Shown here: positions 27,559-35,588 of the stretch, piece by piece
Numbering within the stretch: the first letter of the stretch is position 1
Layout of the letters: each line of letters starts with the position of its first letter
Assembly: GCF_026191475.2 (NCBI RefSeq)
Contig: NZ_JAOSLC020000002.1
Location: 186,001-250,000, forward strand
Direction: 5' to 3'
DNA from: Polaribacter ponticola
GTDB taxonomy: Bacteria; Bacteroidota; Bacteroidia; Flavobacteriales; Flavobacteriaceae
DNA: 64,000 bases
Program-made: the position numbers and the translations under genes
The notes under the pieces: generated by a model
The model's database searches: none
Seen by the model: the letters and a program-made list of their open reading frames with translations, nothing else
Told to the model about the DNA's origin: nothing

Positions 27559-29040
27559 TTAACCTCCTTTTAATTCATTCATCGTTTTAGAAAACCTGTT
27601 TATCAACTCATAAATTTCTTCTTCATTATATGTTGCAAAACCCATTCTTATGGAATTATGCTTCGTATTTGCATGATCGTATCTTGTATAATCTCCAATT
27701 TCTAATTTGTGTTTTATAGCACTATCTACAACACTTTTCCATGTATATTTTTTATCTAGCGTTAACCAAACTGCCATTCCTCCTTTTGGCTTTTCAAACT
27801 TAAAAACATCAGAAAAATACTCTTTTAAAAGGCTGCAAAACAAATCTCTTCTGGCTTTATAAATTTTCATCACCTTTTTAATATGTCTATCTAAATCGCC
27901 ATTTTTAATAAACTCTTCAAAAGTTAATTCTAATAATGCATCTCCTTGCCTATCAATAATTCTTCTTTGATTTGCAGCCTCATTTACAAATTCTTTTGGC
28001 GCTATTAAATAACCTACTCTAAAAACGGGCGCAACAGTTTTACAAACCGAACCAATATAAATTACGTTACCATTTACATCATGACTAGCTAATGGTAAAA
28101 TTGGCGAATGATTATAGTTAAAATCATAATCGTAATCGTCTTCTATAACTGCAAAATTGTATTTTTTAGACAAATTTAATAAGTGAATTCTTCTTTCTGC
28201 GGATAAAGTTACTGTTGTTGGATGATGATGATGCGATGTAACATACACTGCTTTTATAGATTTTTTCTTGCAAATTTGTTCTATTTCCTGTGTTACCAAT
28301 CCGTTTTCATCTACAGAAATTCGTATTAATTTTGCTTTTCTTTCTAAAAAAGAAGCATCTGCAGATGTATAATTTGTTTTTCCAATAACAATATTATCAT
28401 CTTCATTTAATAACAATTTAGAAGACAAATAAATCCCCATTTGACTACCTCTCGTTATTAAAATATTTTCGAAACTAGTATTTAATCCTCTGGTTTCGTT
28501 TAAATAATTTGATAACGTTTTTCTTAGTTTTTCGTTTCCAAATGTAGAACCATAAGACATTTCTTTATAAATATGTTTTCTACTAGAAATTCGTCTGTAA
28601 ATTCTAGCTAAATCTTCGGTTGGTGTTAAACGAACATCAGAAATACCATCATTTAAAAACATAAAATCTTCTTTACTTTCTGGTAATTTTCGAGTTAACG
28701 AATTACTCTTGTAAAATTGAAATCCAATTTTGTGAAGTGTATTTTTAACTTTAGATTTTACAAATTCTTGTTGATATAATTCTGGTAAATCTGCATGCAC
28801 AAACGTCCCTTTTTTAGCAATACTTTCTACCCAACCTTGTAATAATAATTCTTCATAACAGGCTACAATTGTTTTTCTATGCACTGTTAACAAGTTTGCT
28901 AAAGTTCTACTTCCTGGTAACTTTGTATTTGGTAATAATTTTCGATCTTTAATTAATTGAATAAATTGATTTGCCAATTGCAAATACAAAGCCTGATTAC
29001 TTTTTCTATCTAAACTAAAACTGGTTTTATATGGAAACAT
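27559..29040 (-). CDS. MocR-type PLP-dependent transcriptional regulator (GntR-aminotransferase)
   Basis: 493 residues, full length for MocR/PdxR proteins. The N-terminal winged-helix GntR domain (about 10-80) contains LPGSRTLANLLTVHRKTI. The class-I aminotransferase-like domain follows with VIEDDYDYDFNYN and the PLP-lysine region GSVCKTVAPVFRVGYL. Such regulators sense PLP or amino-compound aldimines and often control PLP salvage, transport or amino acid genes. It is transcribed divergently from DinB and the DUF1272-GNAT-PNPOx group; the downstream PNPOx-like flavoprotein may fit a PLP link, but that is inference. Confidence 0.92.
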   Translation of the reverse strand: MFPYKTSFSLDRKSNQALYLQLANQFIQLIKDRKLLPNTKLPGSRTLANLLTVHRKTIVACYEELLLQGWVESIAKKGTFVHADLPELYQQEFVKSKVKNTLHKIGFQFYKSNSLTRKLPESKEDFMFLNDGISDVRLTPTEDLARIYRRISSRKHIYKEMSYGSTFGNEKLRKTLSNYLNETRGLNTSFENILITRGSQMGIYLSSKLLLNEDDNIVIGKTNYTSADASFLERKAKLIRISVDENGLVTQEIEQICKKKSIKAVYVTSHHHHPTTVTLSAERRIHLLNLSKKYNFAVIEDDYDYDFNYNHSPILPLASHDVNGNVIYIGSVCKTVAPVFRVGYLIAPKEFVNEAANQRRIIDRQGDALLELTFEEFIKNGDLDRHIKKVMKIYKARRDLFCSLLKEYFSDVFKFEKPKGGMAVWLTLDKKYTWKSVVDSAIKHKLEIGDYTRYDHANTKHNSIRMGFATYNEEEIYELINRFSKTMNELKGG

Positions 29041-29121
29041 AACTGGACTATTATTTATTTTAATTCTGGATGATTATAACAGTCCATAAATATATTATTT
29101 TTGAACTACAAAACAACTAAA

Positions 29122-29639
29122 ATGACAAGACAAGATTTACAACCAAACGAATACAATGAATATTACGCTAGATATATTAATTCTGTTTCTGGAGATACCG
29201 ATTTAAAAACTGGTTTAGAATTTGATAAAAAAATGGTCATCGATTTCTTTTCATCATTACCAGAAGAAAAATTAGAATATAGATATCAACCAGAAAAATG
29301 GACGATTAAAGAAATATTGCAACATATTATTGATACTGAAAGAATATTTATGTATCGTTTATTATGCATTTCTAGAAATGACAAAACTGCTTTACCTGGT
29401 TATGAGCAAGATGATTATATTGTTCCTTCTGAAGCAAATAAAAAAACTTTAGCAGAACTAATACATGAGTTTACAGTTACTCGTTTATATACAATCAATT
29501 TAATAGATAGTATTTCTGATGAGAATTTAAAAAACATGGGAACCGCAAGTGGCTCTCCAATGTCTGCTAGAGCTTGTGCTTTTTTATTATTAGGTCATAG
29601 TCTTTGGCACATAAATGTAGTAAAAAAAGGTATCTATAA
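29122..29639 (+). CDS. DinB-superfamily protein (frameshifted near its C-terminus)
   Basis: The start at 29122 (MTRQDLQPNEY) is preferred to the upstream TTG at 29101. The protein is a four-helix bundle with metal-ligand histidines in LQHIIDTERI and LLGHSLWHINVV. The open frame reads past the natural end to 29673, but one extra A in GTAAAAAAAGGT (A8 instead of A7) gives the usual short ending KRYL and a stop at 29637-29639 in TAATG, exactly overlapping the start of the DUF1272 gene. This family includes bacillithiol-type thiol transferases and metal-dependent hydrolases. Confidence 0.88.
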
Positions 29640-29928
29640 TGCTAGAGTTAAGACCAAGTTGCGAGCATTGTAACACAAATTTACCTAGCAACTCTACAGA
29701 GGCTATGATTTGTACTTTCGAGTGCACGTATTGTAGAACTTGTGCTATTGAAATTTTCGAAAATGTGTGCCCTAATTGTTCTGGTAATTTTGTTGAAAGA
29801 CCAATTCGTCCATCAAAATACATAGAAAAATATCCTTCTTCAACAAAGAAAATATTTAAACCAAAAGATTTAGAAATCACAAAAAAGAATACCGAAAAGT
29901 ATAAAGATATACAACCTGAAAAAGATAA
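29639..29928 (+). CDS. DUF1272 zinc-ribbon-like protein (apparently fused to the next gene by a frameshift)
   Basis: MLELRPSCEHCN, CTFECTYCRTC and NVCPNCSGNF supply four CxxC-like pairs typical of DUF1272, a small metal-binding protein of unknown role. As written, the frame continues without a stop into the GNAT gene (to 30046). A single missing A in CCTGAAAAAGATAA would give the ending PEKR and a stop at 29926-29928, 4 bases before the GNAT ATG. I infer two separate genes, because two other single-base losses lie within 350 bases. Confidence 0.72.
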
Positions 29929-29932
29929 AACT

Positions 29933-30447
29933 ATGATTACGATAAGAATAGCTACAGAAGCAGATGCTGTATATATTTCTTTATTAGGAAGAATTACATA
30001 CACGGAATCACATGGAGAATATATAGAAGACAAAAAAACTTACTAGAATTTTACAATACGTATTATTCAGTTTCTAAAATACGTGAAGAATTAAATGATA
30101 CTGAAAATATATTTTGGATCGTTTTTTCTGATGAATTACCAATTGGTTTTGCTAAACTTTCTTTAAATATTACAAATGAAAAATTAGAGGATAAGAATTC
30201 TTGTAAACTACAACGTTTGTATATTTTAAACGATTTTATTGCCCTTAAAATTGGATCTCAATTACAAGATCTTATTTTGGAAAAAACTATCGAATTAAAT
30301 TTTACATCAATCTGGTTAACAGCTTATTACAAAAACACAAAAGGCTTACGTTTTTATGATAGATATGGTTTTAAACAAATAGGAAGCATCGATTTCTATG
30401 TTGGAGAAACCAATTATGAAAACCTCGTTTTCGCTAAAAAATTATAA
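29933..30447 (+). CDS. GNAT N-acetyltransferase (frameshifted in this sequence)
   Basis: Begins MITIRIATEADAVYISLLGR; the frame breaks after IEDKK in GACAAAAAAACTTAC. One more A (A8 instead of A7) restores IEDKKNLLEFYNTYYSV, then FWIVFSDELPIGFAKL and the acetyl-CoA region LQRLYILNDFIALKIGSQL, ending GLRFYDRYGFKQIG. The length is 515 bases, one short of a multiple of three. The substrate is unknown. It ends one base before the PNPOx-like gene. Confidence 0.82.
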
Positions 30448-30448
30448 A

Positions 30449-31108
30449 ATGAAGGAGTACGAAAAATCAAAATTAAACAGAGTTAAAAGAGGCGCAAATA
30501 GAGCAACGTATGATGTAGAAAAAATTAACACCATTTTAGATGCTGGTTTTTTATGCTATGTTGGTTATATATATGACGGAAAACCCATAACAATACCAAT
30601 GGCGTATTCTAGAAGAGAAGATAAAGTATACATTCATGGTTCTACCGCAAATAGAATGTTGTTATCCATTTTAGAAAGCGGAGAAACATCGATAACTGTT
30701 ATGCATTTAGACGGTTTAGTTTTGGCACGTTCTGGTTTACACCATTCTGTAAATTACAGATCTGTAACAATGTTTGGTAGCTTAAAAAAAATTGAAGAAG
30801 ATTGTGAAAAGACAGAAATATTAAAGTGGATTGTAAACCAAATGGTACCAAACCAATGGGAATCTTTAAGACCTATGTATCAAAAAGAATTAGACAGAAC
30901 TATTGTTGTAGAATTTACCATAGAAACGGCTTCTGCAAAGGTTAGAGATGTTGGTGTTGCAGATGAACCTGAAGATTACGAATTGCCAATTTGGGCAGGT
31001 ATTGTACCTATAAAACAAGTTGCAGAATACCCAATTGCAGATGATGGATTACCTAAAAAAATGGAAATTCCGAAACATGTTTTAGATTATTATGAGCAAA
31101 ACAAATAA
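30449..31108 (+). CDS. Pyridoxamine 5'-phosphate oxidase-fold flavoprotein
   Basis: About 219 residues from the ATG at 30449 (MKEYEKSKLNRVKRG); an upstream in-frame ATG at 30398 lies inside the GNAT gene and is less likely. The split-barrel FMN-binding pattern includes FLCYVGYIYDGKPITIPMAY, YIHGSTANRM and HHSVNYRSVTMFG. It belongs to the nitroimidazole-resistance/NimA-like branch of PNPOx-fold proteins. It is probably co-transcribed with the preceding DinB, DUF1272 and GNAT genes. Confidence 0.88.
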   Translation: MKEYEKSKLNRVKRGANRATYDVEKINTILDAGFLCYVGYIYDGKPITIPMAYSRREDKVYIHGSTANRMLLSILESGETSITVMHLDGLVLARSGLHHSVNYRSVTMFGSLKKIEEDCEKTEILKWIVNQMVPNQWESLRPMYQKELDRTIVVEFTIETASAKVRDVGVADEPEDYELPIWAGIVPIKQVAEYPIADDGLPKKMEIPKHVLDYYEQNK

Positions 31109-31116
31109 TGAATGAT

Positions 31117-31154
31117 TAAAAAATGATAAATTAGCATTATAATTTATCATTTTT
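31117..31154 (+). terminator. Hairpin between PNPOx gene and duplicated-domain gene
   Basis: Arms AAAAAATGATAAATT and AATTTATCATTTTTT are perfect inverted repeats with an 8-base loop. The T run ends 2 bases before the next start codon, so the structure may act as terminator and also affect translation initiation of that gene. Confidence 0.65.
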
Positions 31155-31156
31155 TT

Positions 31157-32434
31157 ATGAAGAAATTTTTCAAGTTATTTGGTGCTCTTTTAGTGTTATT
31201 CATCCTATTTATTGTGGGATATTATTTAATCAATAACGAAAAATTACCAGAAGGTAAAAAAGGAAAAGAAGCAGATGCTTTAGCTATTAAAATGTTTAAT
31301 GCAATAAATCATGAAGCTTTTGAAAATACCGAAGTTTTAAAATGGAGCTTTAGAAATAAACATTTTTATACTTGGAACAAACAAGAAAATATAGTTCATA
31401 TATCTTGGGATCAATACAAAGTAACTTTACACACAAATAACATAGACAATTCTGAAGTTTATATTGATGGAAAAATTTCTGATAATAAAGAGATTCTAAA
31501 AAAAGCGGAAGATTTTTTTAACAACGATTCTTTTTGGCTAATTGCACCTTATAAAATATTCGACTCAGGAACTGAAAGAAGTATTGTAAAACATAATGAA
31601 AAGGATGCTCTTTTAATAACGTATACTTCTGGCGGAACAACTCCTGGAGATTCTTATCTTTGGATTTTAGACGAAAATTACAAACCTACTTCTTTTAAAA
31701 TGTGGACTTCTATAATTCCTATTGGAGGAATTTCTGCAACTTGGTCAGATTTAAAACTAACTAAATCTGGGATACAATTACCTACAAAACATAAACTTTC
31801 TTTATTTGGTATGGAAATAAATATGGGTAATGTGAAAGCAGAAAACATAAAAGCTGATGAGTTTGCGCATAAAATATTAAAATCTATTAAAAATAAAGCT
31901 TACAAAAAAACTCGTTTTATAGAATGGAGTTTTGGAGGTAAAAGACATTTTAAATGGCATAAAGAAAAACATATTGTAGATGTTTCTTGGGATACAATTA
32001 GAGTAAATTTATATCCTGATAACGTTAAAAAAAGTACCGTATTCTTTAATAATAAAAAACAAGAAAAAGCAAATTCTACAATTGTAAAAAAAGCTTGGGA
32101 TATTTTTAATAATGATTCTTTCTGGTTAGTAGCTCCTCATAAATTATTTGATTACGGCACAATTAGAAGCATTAAAAAAGTTGATGATAAAGATGCCTTA
32201 TTAGTAAAATATACTTCTGGAGGAACAACTCCTGGAGATTCTTATCTTTGGATAGTAGATGAAAAAAACATTCCTAAAAGTTATAAAATGTATGTACCAA
32301 GCATGAAAATGAATGGAGTTTCTGCCACATGGGAAGATTGGATTACAACAGAAAGCGGAACTTTATTACCAACAAATCATACATTTGGAAAAAATAGAAC
32401 TTTAAGTATGGGAGAAGTAAAAGGATATAACTAA
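31157..32434 (+). CDS. Membrane-anchored protein with two tandem copies of an unknown domain
   Basis: 425 residues. One N-terminal membrane segment (about 5-27) is followed by two similar units (about 40-225 and 232-420). Each has LKWSF or IEWSFGG, a T/KWxKxxxIVxxSWD stretch, NNDSFWLxAPxKxFDxGTxRSI, and YTSGGTTPGDSYLWI. The DNA also repeats closely (31621-31670 and 32209-32258). The bulk is presumably periplasmic. No named domain is recognised; the fold looks beta-rich and could bind a lipid or ligand. It overlaps the AI-2E transporter gene by one base. Confidence 0.8.
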   Translation: MKKFFKLFGALLVLFILFIVGYYLINNEKLPEGKKGKEADALAIKMFNAINHEAFENTEVLKWSFRNKHFYTWNKQENIVHISWDQYKVTLHTNNIDNSEVYIDGKISDNKEILKKAEDFFNNDSFWLIAPYKIFDSGTERSIVKHNEKDALLITYTSGGTTPGDSYLWILDENYKPTSFKMWTSIIPIGGISATWSDLKLTKSGIQLPTKHKLSLFGMEINMGNVKAENIKADEFAHKILKSIKNKAYKKTRFIEWSFGGKRHFKWHKEKHIVDVSWDTIRVNLYPDNVKKSTVFFNNKKQEKANSTIVKKAWDIFNNDSFWLVAPHKLFDYGTIRSIKKVDDKDALLVKYTSGGTTPGDSYLWIVDEKNIPKSYKMYVPSMKMNGVSATWEDWITTESGTLLPTNHTFGKNRTLSMGEVKGYN

Positions 32435-33516
32435 TGAATTCGAAAACAATAGCAAACGGTATTTTAAGGGCTTTGAGTATTATTTTAGGAATTTTCCTTT
32501 TAGGATACTTTTTATACGCCATTCAATCGGTAATTATTTACTTAATTATTGCTGGTATTTTATCTTTAATTTCAAGACCAATTATTATATTTTTAAGAAG
32601 AAAATTAAAGTTTCCAAACACAGTTGCTGTTGTGTTTACTATGCTTTTAATGTTAAGTTTATTAACCGGTTTAATTGTAATGTTTATACCTTTAATTGCA
32701 GAACAAGGTAGAAGTTTGTCTTTATTAGAAGTAGACAAATTACAGGCAAATGTACAACATGTTTACACCCAGATTACAACCTATTTTTCTTCTAACCGAA
32801 TAGATGTTTTAAAGGAATTAAAAAATGTTGATTTTGTTTCTCAATTTAAAGAAATACCTAACTTTTTAAATGCTGTTGTAGGCGCAGTTGGTTCTTTAAG
32901 TGTAGGTTTATTTTCTGTTTTATTTATCTCTTTCTTTTTTATGAAGGATAGTAAATTATTAAAAAATGGTGTAATGACAATAATACCAAATGGAAAGGAA
33001 GGTCGATTTTCTAAATCTTTAGAATCTATTAATGATTTATTATCTAGATATTTTATAGGTTTAATTACACAAATAATTATCCTTTTTGTTTTATACACAA
33101 TTATCTTACTCGTTTTTGGAATTGACAATGCAGTTGTTATTGCTTTTTTATGTGCTTTGTTAAATTTAATACCTTATGTAGGTCCAATGATTGGTGCTGT
33201 GATTATGATTATTTTATCAATGACAAGTAATATTGGACAAGACTTTCAAACCAGTATTTTACCAACTACAATTTATGTAATGATTGGGTATTTTGTAACT
33301 CAAATGATAGATAATTTTATCAGTCAACCAATTATTTTTTCGAAAACAACTAAATCACATCCATTAGAGATTTTTTTAATTATTATTATTGGTGGCTTAT
33401 TATTTGGTATTGTTGGTATGATAACTGCTGTACCTTGTTACACTGCTTTAAAAGTAATTTTAAAAGAATTTTTAGCCGATAATAAAATTGTAAAATCCTT
33501 AACTAAAGATATTTAG
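32434..33516 (+). CDS. AI-2E family transporter (PerM-like)
   Basis: 360 residues with about eight hydrophobic segments. The pattern is typical: paired N-terminal helices, a soluble helical region (about 80-145), then LCALLNLIPYVGPMIGAVI and the final segments ending in AVPCYTALKVILKEF. Family members export autoinducer-2 or act as Na+/H+ antiporters or permeases, so the name is only a family label. It is translationally coupled to the duplicated-domain protein (TAATG). Confidence 0.9.
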   Translation: MNSKTIANGILRALSIILGIFLLGYFLYAIQSVIIYLIIAGILSLISRPIIIFLRRKLKFPNTVAVVFTMLLMLSLLTGLIVMFIPLIAEQGRSLSLLEVDKLQANVQHVYTQITTYFSSNRIDVLKELKNVDFVSQFKEIPNFLNAVVGAVGSLSVGLFSVLFISFFFMKDSKLLKNGVMTIIPNGKEGRFSKSLESINDLLSRYFIGLITQIIILFVLYTIILLVFGIDNAVVIAFLCALLNLIPYVGPMIGAVIMIILSMTSNIGQDFQTSILPTTIYVMIGYFVTQMIDNFISQPIIFSKTTKSHPLEIFLIIIIGGLLFGIVGMITAVPCYTALKVILKEFLADNKIVKSLTKDI

Positions 33517-33522
33517 ACTATT

Positions 33523-34704
33523 TTGAATCTTGCAATTCTAGAACAAAAAATACAACAATTTATTACTGATAATTTAAAATCTGATATTACAAAACTGATT
33601 TTAAAAGGCAGTCCTTTTAAAGATATTACTATTCAGGAATTGGCAAATCAAATTGTTGCAAAACAAAAGTCTGAACTTAAATTACCTACTTGGTTTTCTG
33701 TAGAAAATATTTATTATCCTGCAAAAATTAGTATAGAACAAACTTCCTCTGAAATTACTGCCAACTATAAATCAAAAATAATTACTGGTAATTATATAAT
33801 TGATATTACTGGCGGTTTAGGAGTAGATTGTTTCTATTTTTCCAAACAATTTAAAAAGGTAATTCATTGTGAAATAAACAAAGATTTATCAGCAATTGTA
33901 AAGCATAATTATCAGCAATTAAATGTAAATAATATTAAAACTCTTTCTGGTGATGGAGTTGATTTTTTAAAGAACAATGAAACCGTTTTCGATTGTATTT
34001 ATATAGATCCTTCCAGAAGAAATGACATTAAAGGAAAGGTTTTTTTATTGAAGGATTGTTTACCCAATGTACCCAAAAACATCGATTTCTTATTTACAAA
34101 AGCAAATAAAATTTTATTAAAAAACTCTCCTATTCTAGATATTTCTAGCGCAATTTCAGAATTAAAATTTGTAAAAGAAATTCATATAATCGCCCTTAAA
34201 AACGAAGTAAAAGAAGTATTATTTTTATTAGAAAAAAACTATAAAAATAGTATTCAGATAAAAACTATAAACATACAAAAAGAAGGTAATCAACAATTAA
34301 ACTTTAATTTACAAGAAACCGTTTATTCTAATTATTCTGAGCCTCTAACCTATTTATACGAACCGAATGCTGCAATCTTAAAATCGGGTGGTTTTCATCA
34401 AGTTGGTTATCAATTAAACATTTTTAAACTACACCAACATTCACATATTTATACAGCAACAGAACTCATTAATTTTCCTGGTAGAGTTTTTAAAATTGAG
34501 ACTGTAATAAATTACGATAAGAAAAAAATTAAAAAGTTAATAGCCAATAATAAAGCGAATATTACTATTAGAAACTTTCCTAAAACGGTAGCACAAATTA
34601 GAAAGGAAACCAATTTAAAAGATGGTGGAAATACCTATTTATTTTTTACAACGGATTTAAATAATAAACTAATTTGTATTTTTTGCTCTAAAATACTAGT
34701 TTAA
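33523..34704 (+). CDS. THUMP-like SAM-dependent methyltransferase
   Basis: 393 residues from a TTG start. A helical N-terminal region is followed by a class I methyltransferase core: IIDITGGLGVDCFYFSK (motif I near 90), HCEINKDLSAI (motif II) and IYIDPSRRND (motif IV near 165). The C-terminal part (about 280-393) is the THUMP-like domain seen in Bacteroidetes orthologues. RNA is the probable substrate; the site is not known. It is 6 bases after the AI-2E gene. Confidence 0.85.
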   Translation: MNLAILEQKIQQFITDNLKSDITKLILKGSPFKDITIQELANQIVAKQKSELKLPTWFSVENIYYPAKISIEQTSSEITANYKSKIITGNYIIDITGGLGVDCFYFSKQFKKVIHCEINKDLSAIVKHNYQQLNVNNIKTLSGDGVDFLKNNETVFDCIYIDPSRRNDIKGKVFLLKDCLPNVPKNIDFLFTKANKILLKNSPILDISSAISELKFVKEIHIIALKNEVKEVLFLLEKNYKNSIQIKTINIQKEGNQQLNFNLQETVYSNYSEPLTYLYEPNAAILKSGGFHQVGYQLNIFKLHQHSHIYTATELINFPGRVFKIETVINYDKKKIKKLIANNKANITIRNFPKTVAQIRKETNLKDGGNTYLFFTTDLNNKLICIFCSKILV

Positions 34705-34752
34705 AAAGCATAAGTTTAAAGTAAACAACCACAAAAAGTATTTCATTTTCAT

Positions 34753-34760
34753 TAAATTTG
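34753..34760 (+). promoter_or_regulatory. Putative -7 box (TAAATTTG) for fdhD
   Basis: TAnnTTTG match 25 bases before the fdhD ATG at 34786; no -33 box is recognised. Confidence 0.4.
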
Positions 34761-34785
34761 TAGAGAAAGCTTTACTTTCATTTCT

Positions 34786-35588
34786 ATGCAAACAATAAAG
34801 TATCAAGGTTTAAAAATAGCATCAAAAAAAACATTGAAGTAGCAGACTTTTTAGTTACAGAATCTGCGCTACAAATAAACATTAACAACGAACCTTATAC
34901 TGTTGTTATGAGAACTCCAAATGATGATTTTGAACTAATTAGAGGCTTATTATATGCAGAAGATATTTATAAAAAAGAGACTCCTTTACAGTATAAAATT
35001 ATAAAAGAAGACAATAAAATTCCTTCTATTATAAATATTGATATTTCTAAAGAGAATTTAGGAAAGGGATATTTAAACAAAAGAACGTTACTTTCAGTTT
35101 CGTCTTGTGGTATTTGCGGAAAACAAGAATTGAAAGATTTAAAAGTTGAAGGAAATCAATTAAAAAATATCTTTTTTTCTTCTGATAAAATACATGACAT
35201 GCAAATTAAAATGCGTTCGTTTCAAGATACGTTTTCCAAAACAGGAGGAAGTCATGCCGCAGCACTTTTTGATGAAAAACAACAATTATTAACCATAAAA
35301 GAAGATATTGGAAGGCACAATGCAGTAGACAAAACTGTGGGAGATTTGTTACATCAAAATAAATTAAAAAAAGCAAAATTTTTACTTGTTAGCGGTCGTG
35401 TTTCTTACGAGATTGTTAGCAAAGCATTTATTGCAAAAATACCCATAATTGTTGCTGTTTCTGCATGCTCTTCATTAGCTGTAGACTTTGCCAAAGAATT
35501 CGGAATTTGTTTAATTGGTTTTACTAGAGATGAAAAAATGACAATTTATTCCAATCCAAATTATTTAAAAAAATTAAAAAATGTCTAA
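34786..35588 (+). CDS. fdhD: Formate dehydrogenase accessory sulfurtransferase FdhD (frameshifted at the N-terminus)
   Basis: The ATG at 34786 starts MQTIKYQG; one T is missing in GGTTTAAAAATAGC. Restoring it gives FKNSIKKNIEVADFLVTES and joins the frame running to 35588. 803 bases, one short of a multiple of three. The sulfur-carrier cysteine motif SSCGICG (CxxC) is present, with GGSHAAALFD, EDIGRHNAVDK and SGRVSYE. FdhD moves sulfur to the molybdenum cofactor of formate dehydrogenase-type enzymes. It overlaps the following molybdo-enzyme gene by 8 bases, which fits. Confidence 0.93.

Noticed and set aside
29639..30046. Natural fusion of DUF1272 with a GNAT domain
   Set aside because: The GNAT half is itself broken 100 bases later and DinB just before it also lacks one A; a missing A before TAA explains the apparent fusion better. 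Reads could overturn this.
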